A stretch of DNA of 64,000 bases from Pegea sp. RAD2-039 (lineage: Eukaryota > Chordata > Thaliacea > Salpida > Salpidae): the NCBI GenBank assembly GCA_034620365.1, contig JAQGEQ010000276.1, positions 18,986 to 82,985 of the forward strand. Direction: 5' to 3'. Positions 38,001 to 49,267 of the stretch are shown here, piece by piece. Made by a program: the position numbers and the translations under genes. The stretch's first letter is position 1, and each line of letters begins with the position of its first letter. The notes under the pieces are model-generated. The model ran no database searches and was not told the DNA's origin. It saw only the letters and a list, made by a program, of their open reading frames with translations.

Positions 38001-41000
38001 TTTCCCTGGTAACTGTTTCGATCTTTCAACCAAAACGTTCAAGATTGAATGACAAACGACAGGAAGCCAAATAACCTGAACCTGTTGACAACCACGTGAT
38101 ATTCAACAACCAATTCAACCATGTAAACAACCATTTAAACCATGTAACCAACCAATTCAACCATGTAACCAACAATTCAACCATGTAACCAACAATTCAA
38201 CCATGTAACCAACAATTCAACCATGTAACCAACCAATTCAACCATGTAACCAACAATTCAACCATGTAACCAACCAATTCAACCATGTAAACAACCATTT
38301 AAACCATGTAACCAACCAATTCAACCATGTAACCAACAATTCAACCATGTAAACAACCATTTAAACCATGTAACCAACCAATTCAACCATGTAAACAACC
38401 AATTCAACCATGTAACCAACAATTCAACCATGTAACCAACCAATTCAACCATGTAACCAACAATTCAACCATGTAACCAACCAATTCAACCATGTAACCA
38501 ACCAATTCAACCATGTAAACAACCAATTCAACCATGTAAACAACCATATGTAACCAACAATTCAACCATGTAAACAACCATATGTAACCAATATTTACAT
38601 TTCAACAAAATCAACTTTTGAAAGTAAATATTTCATCTTTATTTGAAATAATTTTTTTATTTTTTGTTTTCTGATTATTATCTAAATGAAATATTCAAAC
38701 AACGACATCAAGAACTAATTAATAGAAGACCAATACTTGATCTTCATCTTTTAAATGAAGCAAGTCTCAAGAACTTTGGAAGATATATTAAGATGATAAC
38801 TGGAATTACTTAAATGATTTCAAAACCTTCGTAAAAAATCTATCCGCTAGATGACAATCAAACTCAAATTTGACCAATCAAAATCTAGAAGACCCCCAAT
38901 CACTTGAATTCAGCAACAAATTTGAAAGTTTTCAAATTTTCTCTGTTAAATACCTCTAAATTATCGTCGACTGAAATAATTTTCAATAAAGTTGTAACAA
39001 ATCCACACAAATCACTCAAAGTAGGAATCATTACTTCCAAATTCACTATAGATATTTGATTATTGTGGCTTCTGGAAGTAAACTGAAGTGAGATTACTTC
39101 AACTAGAAGGATTATTTTCTACTTTCCTTTCCATCGAGCAATCAAGTTGAATTGAGAAGCTAGAAACTTCCAAACTGTACCATCTTCCAGAAAACCAAAA
39201 AAAAGCTTGATGTTTTTGATAAGTTCGTCACGAGGTGGCGTTGTTTCGTGCTGAGCAGATGATTTCAAGTTCGAATTATTCCTGAAAAAATTCAAAAAGA
39301 ATTTTTTAATAATTTGTTAAAAAATTCGGAAAAATTCTTTTTAATAAAAAATTTTGAAATTTGTTTAAAACTTCAGTTGATGAAAAACAAGAAAAAAAAA
39401 ATCGATAAAAATTTGAAATGAGGAAATAAGTAGTTGAAACATTAAAGTAGATTTTGTTAGAGAGGTTTTATTATTCGTTTGAAATCAAATTTATCAAATA
39501 AATATTATTTAAAAAGATTGAACTTTCACCTAGATGTAGCTGATGATGGTGGTTGGTTTGAAGTTGTTTGATTCCAACTATTTGAGATTTCAAGCGCAAT
39601 TTTCAACAGTCTAAAGGAACAAGGTTCAATTCGAAGATGATGAAGATGTTTACTCACCGAAAAACATTGATAAAAACATCTTCAATGATATAAGGTCCGA
39701 CTTCTGGTTTATCTAACAAACTGCTTAACACTTTCAAAGGAAATAATTGTTCTATAACCATTAAACGAGTTATCTTGTTCTAAAAAACAAAGTTTAACTG
39801 AAATATTTCAATATTTTTACAAATGATCTTATGAAGCAATCATGAATAAAACATTTGATTAAAATACAATTTCCAAATAATATTTCATAAATTTGAATAC
39901 TTTGAAAGTAAAAACAAAAGAAGATGTAATTACCAAAGTTCTATAGTAGCTCTTCAAGACGTTGACTTGTTTGAAGAAAAGTTTATTAAGACTTTCAACC
40001 AAAAGTTGATGTGAATGTTTTTTAAAATATTCTCTAACTCTGGTTCGCAAAGCAATACTTGGATTTGAAACAAGCTTTGTCTGATCACAACCTTCGAAAG
40101 TATGAGATTTAGTGAACACTTGAGTAATAATCTCTTTACACAAAGGCATCATTGAGAAAATCAAATTGAAGAGTTTGTAGATCGATTTTAAACATATATT
40201 CTAACAAATAAATCTCACCTAACAGCCAAGTGTAAAGTCTTCTGTTAAGAGACATGTCTCTTCTCAAAACACAAGTCAGAGATGCCACTAAAAGAACTGA
40301 GTATTTGTCTTTTGCTACTGTATTAGCAGAAAACGGGAAACAAATTATTAAAAAATCTAGAACAGCTCGTTGAACAAGAATATTTGAGTCTTGTATGGCA
40401 TCAGATAATGCTAAGATCTGTTTGAAAGCAAAATTAGTGTTTTATGGAGGTAAAAGATTTCATCAATTATATTTTAGCTGTTTCGTTTATTATTCAAACA
40501 ATTTACTATAAAATGATAATTGAATAGAACTTCACTTAAAAATAGTTTATTGTTTGAAAATGTCAATTGTTTTCAACATTTTCTATTTCATATGTAACTA
40601 AATTAGCTATTTGGTTTTTATATTCGTCAAAAAATTGTTGAAAAGTTGAAAATATTTGGCAAAAAATCAAAAGTAAGTATTTAGGAGAATATGAAAGTGA
40701 ACAAATTGTTGTAATCAAACAGAAGTCTGAATATTATATTTTCTTGTTAACACCTAACTTACCACTAACTCAGAATTATCTCCCAAGATAAAACTTTGAT
40801 ATGCAGTTGGCTGTTTTTTGTCAAAGTTTCTGGTAACAAATTGAATTGCTGATAAACGAGCTGATGATGATGATAAAGCACAATTCCACAAGCTTGTATA
40901 AAATTCACTTTTTCCAATATTGTTACAAATCTTTGAAAAAATTGCTTCTAGTCTTTCGAAGTTTTCTGAGCCGTCTTCTAATCCTAATAAAAAATGTTGT

Positions 41001-41989
41001 GATGAAATTTTACAGGAAATTAGAAATGAAAAATATTCAAAAGAATCTAGAACCTCGAGTTAAATACACAAAAAGTAAGTTAGCAAAAACATCAGTTACT
41101 AAAAGTTAATAGATTTGTAAAAAGCAACTTAATGAATTTTTTGTGACATTATTTTTCATTCATCAAGTTTAATTAATTTGAAAATTTGATAAAAAGTGAA
41201 AAAGAATTGAAAAAAGTTTATTAAAAGATAAAAAATTTCAACGAAAATAATTAGTTTCAATCATAATAATTAAGTAATGTTAACTACCTGGTAACAAACC
41301 AAACATCAGTCCATTTATACAAACAGATATCGATTTATCGAGAGGTACCAAAAACTTTTCAATTAAATTAAGTAAAATTGGCCGAACTTGCATTGAAGCA
41401 TTGACATAGATTGGGAAAAAACCAGTACTAGAAAATAGAAGTTCTTGTTAGTTTTGTCTTCATGCTTAAATCAATTTCAAGTTGAAAAAGTTTGTATTAA
41501 TTACTATCAAATGTTAATAAAGTTATCTTTCAAAAAAGCTTTTTAAGAATTCTTCTAAATATTTTGTATCAAATCTGGAGATAAGAAGCAAATCTTAAAT
41601 GATATTTTTACCTATAAATATATAAATCATTTATTAAATCATTCCTGTTCAAAATTTCAAAGATTGCTTTATACACATCCAGTGCTTTGATATGAACTCC
41701 TCCAGGAAGAGCTGGATGCATACATTGAGCAAGACGTTTTCCAACTAACACTTTTTTCGGAATAACTTTAAACTTCGAGTTTAAAGCCTAATGAAGTAAT
41801 AGAATTATTAGATTTGAATAAAAAGTGAAAATATTGAAAGTTAGAAACTACCTTTTGAAGTTTACCTAAGGCTGATATCAAATCAGCCCATTCATTAGAA
41901 GTTTCAAAACTTCGAAGGGCTTTTTCAACTGAGTTTGTATATTGTTTGTACTTTGGATCATCTGCTAATGATACTTCAGTTTTGAGCAT
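26073..41989 (-). CDS. DOP1: DOP1/Dopey family protein
   Basis: Large peripheral membrane protein that acts with MON2 in Golgi-endosome traffic. Exons resolved from the start: 41989-41852, 41787-41612, 41427-41288, 40983-40763, 40417-40219, 40091-39934, 39779-39658, 39610-39530, 39281-39123, 39071-38954, 38075-37917, 37868-37741, 37683-37420, 37367-37112, 37062-36904; later ones include 34864-34746, 32707-32610, one starting at 29892, and the last, 26149-26073. The N-terminus reads NEWADLISALGKLQK, then VGKRLAQCMHPALPGGVHIK and LRRDMSLNRRLYTWLLG, all DOP1 hallmarks. Later blocks are LGRILEPYLQVLLQP (36.6 kb), MAAFAIIWEKQ (28.9 kb) and GYQQTRRSWKK with DHLMAHDTTTFKDL (27.5 kb). The C-terminus ends in VDVLTLLERDFAET. 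Joins between 36.9-34.9 and 29.7-26.2 kb are only partly resolved. ATG 41989 fits the family start. Three introns hold a minisatellite, a second minisatellite and an antisense gene. Confidence 0.92.
29901..32366. repeat. 37-bp minisatellite, about 66 copies, in a DOP1 intron
   Basis: Head-to-tail units of 37 bp, beginning AGAAGATCAAATCAAAGATG and continuing ATCTCTTAGAGTTTTGA. Most units are identical except one position, giving CTCTTAG or CTTTTAG; a few differ otherwise, and two are 36 bp. The array fills almost all of the 2.7-kb intron 32609-29893, whose flanking exons encode EVFRCE and DLRVIQPSWM. It reaches to within about 8 nt of the 3' splice site at 29893. The unit length is not a multiple of three and the array is intronic, so it is not coding. 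Confidence 0.97.
33546..34407 (+). CDS. Secreted Cys-rich protein with Sushi/CCP-like domain, nested antisense in DOP1
   Basis: Four exons, 33546-33636, 33825-34072, 34125-34257 and 34307-34407, with canonical splice sites and consistent phases give 190 residues. The N-terminus MQVKILFFLVIVMFCENGSS is a clear signal peptide, so the product is probably secreted. Residues about 60-110 read C-YTYSCP...GFMDCDQQGQWKGIWPDC, which fits the second half of a Sushi/CCP module (Y-x-C, G-x4-C, G-x-W, P-x-C). The C-terminal part has further paired cysteines (ICSAQKICERF, NLCISCHVTFC) that match nothing I know. The whole gene lies inside the DOP1 intron 34745-32708 on the opposite strand. Family assignment is tentative; that it is a real spliced gene is likely. 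Confidence 0.75.
38100..38590. repeat. 20/21-bp minisatellite in another DOP1 intron
   Basis: About 24 tandem units of the form ACCAACAATTCAACCATGTA, with 21-bp variants (an extra C in CCAACCAATT) and variants with ACAACCATTTAAACCATGTA. Units are interspersed irregularly and the last ones are truncated (ACAACCATATGTA). The array sits in the 878-nt intron 38953-38076, close to the 3' splice acceptor on the minus strand. Confidence 0.95.
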
Positions 41990-42225
41990 TTCTAATAAAT
42001 TATTGTTTAAATATATACACAACTAAAAAACTTATCAAATCTTTAAAATAAATAATGAAATGATTGCAGAAAAAAATAATCAAATTTAGAATTAGTTTCA
42101 TAATTATTCCAAAAAAGCATTTTGAATATTTATTAGTTTATATTAAAAAATGATTTATAAATGATAACTGTTAATGTAATTTGAATTTCCTTAACCATAT
42201 TTAGAATATAATCTCACAGATATAA

Positions 42226-43278
42226 TTAATAATAGATAGTTCGAACTCTATGAAAAGGAAGGTGATCTGTTTCTTTTCTATGATTTCGTGCATAATCCCA
42301 TAAATAAAAGTCTAAAGTAATTGAATTAACAATTTCTAATATCTTTTCTGCAACATTTCTTTCCAGAAGAACTTTTATAACTTTATCTTTTAAAATTTCA
42401 ACAGCATGTATAGAACATCCTCTAATTTCAACTTCAAATCCAGAACCATTTGTCATCACATTCAACTTATTCAGTTCACTTTTCAACTCATTTGAATAAT
42501 TGAGAACTTTGAAATATTCTAAAGTTTGAGGAATCCTATAATCAGCAAACATTGTGATTTCATTAATATTTTTAAAATAACCTAAACCTCTACCTTCAAA
42601 GCACCCCCAAATATCAGCAATAATTATCTGAGCTCTTTTTAAAAAAGAATAAATGAAATTTTTAAATTGACAAATATCTTGTAAAGAAGTGAAATTTTCT
42701 CGTAAAATTTGTAATAAAATTACAACATCATTATCACATGACTTGACACAATTCATAAAAGATCCCTCAAATTTTTCAATTAAAACTTCACCAGCTTCAT
42801 TAATTGCTTTAGTCCTTTCTTCAATTAATGGAATTGATCCATTCGAATCTGACCGAAAAATATGAGCCAGTTCACTCTCTGTAACTGACCTCATGTATTG
42901 AGCACTACAAAATGGAATACCCTCATCTTCAGCTCTTTTTATAGCAGCAACTAAAGACCAGTACCCTGTATAACTTTTCCCATTATATCTAACAGAAAAC
43001 TTGTCTTGGCCACTATCAGGCCAAAAGCAAAAGTTTAATATATCAACAGCAAATATGAAATTTAAGGCATGTTCATCTGCAACTTTAGGATGTAGTTCAT
43101 GATCCTTCCAATTTTTTAAAGAAAATTGATTCTGTATGAACTGATCTGATATTAAGACTGCAAGATTTGTTATTCCTTCAATATCAATTTTCACATGAAC
43201 ACTATTTTCATAAATCTTTTTTGCACTTTCTCTAGGACTAAGAGCTTTACCAACAAGATTTATATTTTTAGAAAACAT
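42226..43278 (-). CDS. QNG1: Queuosine 5'-phosphate N-glycosylase/hydrolase (queuosine salvage protein)
   Basis: Releases queuine from queuosine monophosphate so that the base can be reused for tRNA modification (DUF2419 family, formerly C9orf64). Single exon of 350 residues, the normal family length, with no interruption. Conserved blocks: PRESAKKIYENSVHVKID at the start, NFCFWPDSGQDKFSV, YTGYWSLVAAIKRAEDEGIP, HIFRSDSNGSIPLIEER, FEGSFMNCVKSC, FLKRAQIIIADIWG, ITMFADYRIPQTLEYF and EVEIRGCSIHAVE. The substrate-pocket residues of the family lie in these blocks. It follows DOP1 in tandem orientation on the same strand, its stop being about 240 bp from the DOP1 start codon, so the DOP1 promoter must lie in or near this gap. 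Being intronless is unusual among its neighbours. Confidence 0.95.
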   Translation of the reverse strand: MFSKNINLVGKALSPRESAKKIYENSVHVKIDIEGITNLAVLISDQFIQNQFSLKNWKDHELHPKVADEHALNFIFAVDILNFCFWPDSGQDKFSVRYNGKSYTGYWSLVAAIKRAEDEGIPFCSAQYMRSVTESELAHIFRSDSNGSIPLIEERTKAINEAGEVLIEKFEGSFMNCVKSCDNDVVILLQILRENFTSLQDICQFKNFIYSFLKRAQIIIADIWGCFEGRGLGYFKNINEITMFADYRIPQTLEYFKVLNYSNELKSELNKLNVMTNGSGFEVEIRGCSIHAVEILKDKVIKVLLERNVAEKILEIVNSITLDFYLWDYARNHRKETDHLPFHRVRTIYY

Positions 43279-45533
43279 TTTTCACAAATTTAACAAAACA
43301 ATCTTAAAATAAAATAGATGAAAGTTATTTTAGATTAATGAAATTAAACAAAAGTTAAAAATTGTAAAATGAAATATTACTAAAAAGTAAACTAAGCATC
43401 AAAATACTTTTAAAAAATGAAAACTTTTGGACTTTTCAACAAAAATAAAAGCCTGAAACAGATTCTTCTTAAAACAGTAAACCCAAAACAAAACTTTTTA
43501 TTTAAAAATTGATTACTAACTGTTGAAGCTCTTATTTCTAAATTGAAACAATAAGCTTACTTAGCAAACAACATAAACATATGTTGACAATTATAATTAT
43601 TATTAAGTAGTGTTTTGCATAAATGTTCTATTTATATAATTCATTTTATAGCGTTTGCATTCATCATCAAATTTTTTACTTGATAAGCTTTTTATTATAC
43701 TTAGATAACTACTAAACTTGAGTTAGAACTTATTTTTACTATTAACTTAGTACACATTATAATTTTGACATAAAATCACATACTTTTACTTCTAAACATA
43801 TTACTTTTTAAAAAGTTTTCTCATTTATTTTGTAGAACTAAAAGTCAACAATATCTTTCACAAACTTTGATAAAGTTTATAAAAACTGGACAAAAGAATC
43901 TATATAAGCACTATTTACTTTTGACAAAGTTTTTTTTAATTTATTAACAGTTAAATAATAAAATTTAAAAACTTTGAAACAAATTATTATAATTCAAATT
44001 TTTAAATCAAAGTTTTTAAGCAAAACCAAAAGTAATGAAAAGTTCAAAAAATATATCCTAGCAAAATTTTAAAGACCACAAATAAATACACACTTTGCAA
44101 TACACAAAAACATAACTTATTTAAATAAGATATAAAAAAAAAAGAAAATTAAGATAAATTATACAATATAATACTAAATTGGAACAAATAGCTGAACAAA
44201 TAATAAAGGCTTTAATCTTAAAAATTGAAAGTTAAGTACTATAAAAGCAACAGAATGTAAACATGAAATAATTGATATACAAAAATTAAGTAATGATTTT
44301 GACATAATATTTAGTCTTGCATAAACTATTTTGGTGAAAAGAAAAAGTTGTTTATCTTTCATACTATAAGTGATTTAAACAAAATCACGTTTTCGCCCAA
44401 ATGTGATATAATACAGAAATTATAATTTCATAATAATTAAAATTGTGCCAATTCATTTCTAACTTAATAATTTATCAACAAAAAATTAAAGAAATGAATT
44501 AGAGTAATTCAAGTTTTATAGACTGTACTTTATGTGCACGCAATAGGTGAACCCTGTTAAAATATGCGACTAAGTAAGTTGCTAACTTTATTTTTGCTTA
44601 AATTCAATATATCACAGTTTAAACGATTGAAATAAAGTAGCAATCGAATAAATTAAATAATTATTGAATGAAGAAGAAAGTTTATTCTTAATAGCTTATC
44701 ATAAGGTAGCGAGATAAGAACTGTAATTTGTTTAACTACCAACACTGATTTGAAATCAATTTAGAACACAAAAAATCAAGAAAATACCGGAATAAGTCAA
44801 TTTTCTCACAAAATTAGCATTTAGTGGTCTTTTTTTCGAGTCTTGCATTTCTGTGAGATATTTTTCATTGTCTTAGTATTCTTGAAGTTTTAAATCAAGC
44901 TAATTCGCCTTTTATCAATTTTTGTGCTCTACGTAAAATTCGAATTATAAATATTAGCAACATTTTGTAATAATATTTATCTTTAATTTTTTGAAATATT
45001 TAAAATATAACTTCATTTTTCAAAAGAAAGAAAGTTAAAACTCTTGCCAACCAAAAAGCTTCTAATTGTTGTAATAGTATTTTTCATCGCGGGGGTTTTT
45101 TGTTGATGATTTATAACGTCAAAGCTTTTCAAGCATTAGTAGTGAAACGTTGTTTATAATATGAGTTAAGTAAATTCATTTCAATGAATGAGTCTGTAGT
45201 AAACGAAATGTTTTATCTTAAAGCTTTGTAATTAAATCCAATTATATACTTTTTAAACTTTCATTTATTTTCATAAATATGATTTATCTTTATTAAAAAA
45301 CATTTAATTTTTGTTTACATTTGTAATCGAGTAAACAATTATTTGCTGAATAAGAAGTTTAAAAAGTTATTCAAAAAAGTAACCTTGATTTTCATTTATT
45401 AAATGCAAGTTGTATTGATAAGATATTTCTGATAAAAAGTAATAAAAATGATAACTTGTTTATTAAAGAAATAACAATTATTTTCATGATTCAGTTTTTG
45501 AATAAAATCAGGATTTTGTTGTAAGTGTGCTTC
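43279..45533. other. Divergent intergenic region between QNG1 and HDAC11
   Basis: The two genes point away from each other, so both promoters lie in this 2.25-kb A/T-rich region. A small GC patch (CGCGGGGG near 45088) stands out. No open frame on either strand resembles a protein, and no repeat is seen. Confidence 0.5.
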
Positions 45534-47384
45534 ATGGCAAAAGCTAAAATTTCTTCATTTTTCAAGAAAAAAGAAGAAACAAAATCAGATATAAATTTAT
45601 GGTAAACTGTTTCTCAAGTATTAGTATTTAAACATTTACTTTTCTGTGTTTAGACATTCATAAATAACTAAAATTTTGTACAAATATTGATTTACATAAT
45701 TACTATCAAAGTAAATTTTAAGATTTGAATGTTTTGTAGCTTTCAAAAGTTATTTGTCTGAATAATTGATTAACCTCAGCTTTCAGTTTTAGCAACTCAA
45801 ACCTGTATAATTGGAATGCAAATAAGAAATGGCCATTTGTTTATCATCCAAATTATAATATTTACTTTTTTGGTATTGAGAAAGTCCATCCTTTTGATTC
45901 AGCTAAATGGGGAAAAGTTAATGACCTTTTGATTGGTTTGTATTTGTGACAATTTACAGATAAGATTAATTATTTCATTTGTTTTAAAATAGAAGGAGGT
46001 GTCTACGAGAAAGAAGATATTTATACTGCTAGAGAAGCAACTGAAAATGATTTGTCGATTGTTCATACATCTTCCTACTTAGACAGTTTAAAAGTAATTT
46101 TTAATTGAAGTTAAAAAGTTTTTTTAAAGAAATTTTTCACAAAACTCAAAATGATCTTCTGTTTCAGTGGAGTACTTCTGTAGCTCGTATCACGGAAGTT
46201 CCTTTAATTTCACTTCTTCCTAATTTAGTAGTTCAACGTAAAGCTCTTTATCCTCTGAGATTACAAACAGGAGGAAGCATCATGAGTGGTAAACTAGCAA
46301 TAGAACATGGATGGTCAATCAATATAGGAGGTGGGTTCCATCACTGTTCAGCCACTAGAGGGGGTGGATTTTGTGTCTTTGCTGATATCTCACTTCTTAT
46401 AAAAGTTAGTAAACTTGAACAATTGAAGTAATCACCATCTTTTGATAGCTTTAAAAGTTCATTTCCTTTTATTTGTTTATTAAAAACTCACTAAAGGTCA
46501 ACTTTGAAAAATTTCTTCATTCTAATAAATTTCTGATCAAAACTTTTTCCAAATTATTTCTTTCATCTTTCGACTCGATCTCTGTAAATGTCCTTCAATA
46601 TTTGCTCTTCATGAAGCTTCTTTAGTCTTCTTTGTACATTTCCAGCCACATCATGCAATTGAAACTTTAAATTGATTAATTAATCTCCTTTGTATCCTGA
46701 TGTTTCAGTCGATAGTTTAATTTTATAAAATTTCATTTTTTTTCAGTTTGTTTTTCATCATTACGCATCAGTTAGAAAAGTGATGATTGTAGACCTCGAT
46801 GCACATCAAGGAAATGGTCATGAACGAGACTTTATGAATGAAGATAGAGTTTTTATACTAGATATCTACAACAGAAATATCTACCCTCAAGACGGATTTG
46901 CAAAGCGAGCAATTAAACGGTGAATTTCCTTCAATTTGAAAGTTTCAATTCACTGAATCAGAAAGTCTGATCTAACTGATTTGTTACTTTCAGCAAAGTT
47001 GAACTAACTTCAAATATTGAAAGCAACAAATACCTCGAGTTAGTAAAAGTCAATCTTGAAGAATCACTGACGTTTTTCAGCCCTGATCTTGTTGTGTATA
47101 ATGCTGGTACAGATATTCTTGATGGTGATTTGCTTGGGTGTATGCAAATAACTCCACAAGTACGAGAATACTTTAACTTAAATTAAACTGATAAGAAATT
47201 ATTTTAGGGGGTGCAAGAAAGAGATGAGATTGTTTTTAGGGCTTGTCGAAATAGTAAAAGACCGATACCAATTGCAATGTTAACATCTGGTGGTTACCAA
47301 CAAACTAACGCTAGTATTATTAGTAAATCAATTATTTCATTACAAAGAAATGGATTAATCAAACCTTTACTAAACCCAGCTTGA
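45534..47384 (+). CDS. HDAC11: Histone deacetylase 11 (class IV)
   Basis: Zinc-dependent deacylase; animal HDAC11 is known as an efficient lysine defatty-acylase. Seven exons: 45534-45601, 45793-45935, 45993-46093, 46168-46404, 46747-46919, 46994-47159, 47208-47384, giving 354 residues (human 347). Conserved blocks: WPFVYHPNYNIYFFGIEKVH, HPFDSAKWGKV, LPNLVVQRKALYPLRLQTGG, INIGGGFHHCSATRGGGFC (catalytic His pair), VDLDAHQGNGHERDF (zinc-binding Asp and His), YNAGTDIL (second zinc Asp) and TSGGYQ (catalytic Tyr), so it should be active. The N-terminal extension MAKAKISSFFKKKEE is not usual for the family and resembles a PCNA-interacting peptide. Exon 2 has two in-frame acceptors six nt apart (after 45786 or 45792). 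Confidence 0.95.
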
Positions 47385-49080
47385 TAACTCTTTATATGTA
47401 TTTTGCTTTTTTATTAAGATTTAGAAGAACTGAAAACCGTTCTATATATTCATGAACAAGTTTTTTTCATTCAATTTTCAATCATTACATTTAAGTGAAA
47501 ATTGTTTTGTTTGTAACTGCGCAATTACTTCAAGAAACTTTAAACTCACTTTTTACAAGATTCTATACCAGTGATAGAAAGTTCTTCAAACTTCAAATAA
47601 GTTAATTCATCTTAATTGAAATAGATAACAATAAAAATAAGTTTGAAATCTACAAATTATTTTATACAATCATCATTTTTTTCAATTGTATTTTTGTTTC
47701 AGCAATTTTTCTTTATACTTAAACCTTACAATATATCATCGCTATTATTCAACGTGAATAGTACTTCAAGCACTTGTTATTTTATTACTTTTTACTATTT
47801 AACAAAACGTTTAAAACTTCTGTATTATCATAATCCAAAAAGTTGTTATTATTTTTCAAGTATCATTAAATCATTTGTTTTTGAAGTGATTCATACATCG
47901 GATATGATTCAATTATCTTTTGAAATAATCTTAAAATAGTTCTTTGTTGCTCATTTAACACAAAACTGTTTGAATAGTTTTATATCGTCAATTTTCAATT
48001 CAAACTTTCTTGTTTTCTGAAAATGTATTTTTTTACGTTGAATACAAAAACCAAGAACTATTTGATAAATTTATTTTATAAAACAGAAAAACAACTTTTT
48101 TAGATCAGATAATAAATAATGAATTAAAGATATATTCAAAGAATAACTTTTAAAAATATTTTTCTGACTGAACTTAACAAAATATTGAAATTGAAAGTTT
48201 GATATAAAATGAAATAATTATTAAATCAAATTGCAAATAGTGGAAAAAATAGAAAAATTTATCTTAACTTTGAAAATATTATTTATTAGCTTATCAAAAT
48301 CAGAATATTTAACATTGGTTTAAAATGAAAATATTTTACAATCAGATAATGTATAAGACACACATAATATCCGAAATAATTGAGACCTTTAAAATTTATA
48401 AAATTATTAGATCGAGTTTTTATCTGTTAATTCAGTCAAAGAATTTCAAATAAATCCAAAATATTAATCTTTTAATAATTTATAAAGAGTATCAAGAAAA
48501 CTGGTTTATTGATTTACTTATTTCGGTAAAATTATTTTTACCTTAAATAACTGAAGGCAACAGACTATATGTCAGTTATTGAATTTTTACTTTAAAAAAA
48601 TCGATAGAATCTATTTGTTGTATCAGAATATTTTAGCAAATATTTTGAAACTGTCATTTGTTCAACTTCTTTTTTACTTGCTTACTAGTATTGATTAAAG
48701 TAATTTGTATTAAATATTCTAGTTTTCAGTTTGGTACTTTTTTTTTAAAGTAAGATCATTTAAGTTTAGTTGATAAAAGATTACAAAAAATGAATTCATT
48801 TTAAAATTTCTAAAAATGTACTTCACATAGCTGATTGTTTGAAATCATACGATTTATAGATTTTAATAAAATCAATTTAGATTGAATGGTTAAGTAAGAA
48901 AAGTTTAGATTTAAGTTGAGTGGAAGAAACCGACTTTTTTACCAACTTAAATATTAAGATAAAAATAGCAAAAATTGTCAAACAATTTCATAAATATTTT
49001 ATTGAATTTGCTCTCAGCTTGAAATAGCAACAAACTTTACAGTAATCTACTAAACAGGTTCAAACTTGAGTTGTTTCGAG
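47385..49080. other. Intergenic region after HDAC11
   Basis: A/T-rich, with one 98-codon plus-strand frame at 47643-47939 of Phe/Ile/Ser-biased composition that looks like chance. No gene or repeat recognised. Confidence 0.5.
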
Positions 49081-49094
49081 GTTACTATGTCAAC
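49081..49094. promoter_or_regulatory. RFX X-box-like site upstream of the 49.3-kb gene
   Basis: GTTACTATGTCAAC matches the X-box consensus GTNRCC-N(0-3)-RGYAAC with one mismatch in each half-site and a 2-nt spacer. It ends 173 bp before the start codon at 49268, a typical position for RFX sites of ciliary genes. Binding is inferred. Confidence 0.5.
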
Positions 49095-49267
49095 ATGAGT
49101 ATTTGAACAATATTTTAAAAGCTTTTATTTTGTTAAATGGCAGCTCAGAATATGTTCTATTTCTTTTGAGTTATTCAATTTTGTTATTTTTAGTTCAAAA
49201 GTAGTTTCAACTTTCAATTAATAAAGCTGATTACGATTTGAATTAAACATCAAATCACAATTGAAAG

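Noticed and set aside
41990-42022. Start of DOP1 at 42022
   Set aside because: That frame begins with TTG, not ATG. The ATG at 41989 gives an N-terminus of the length expected for the family.
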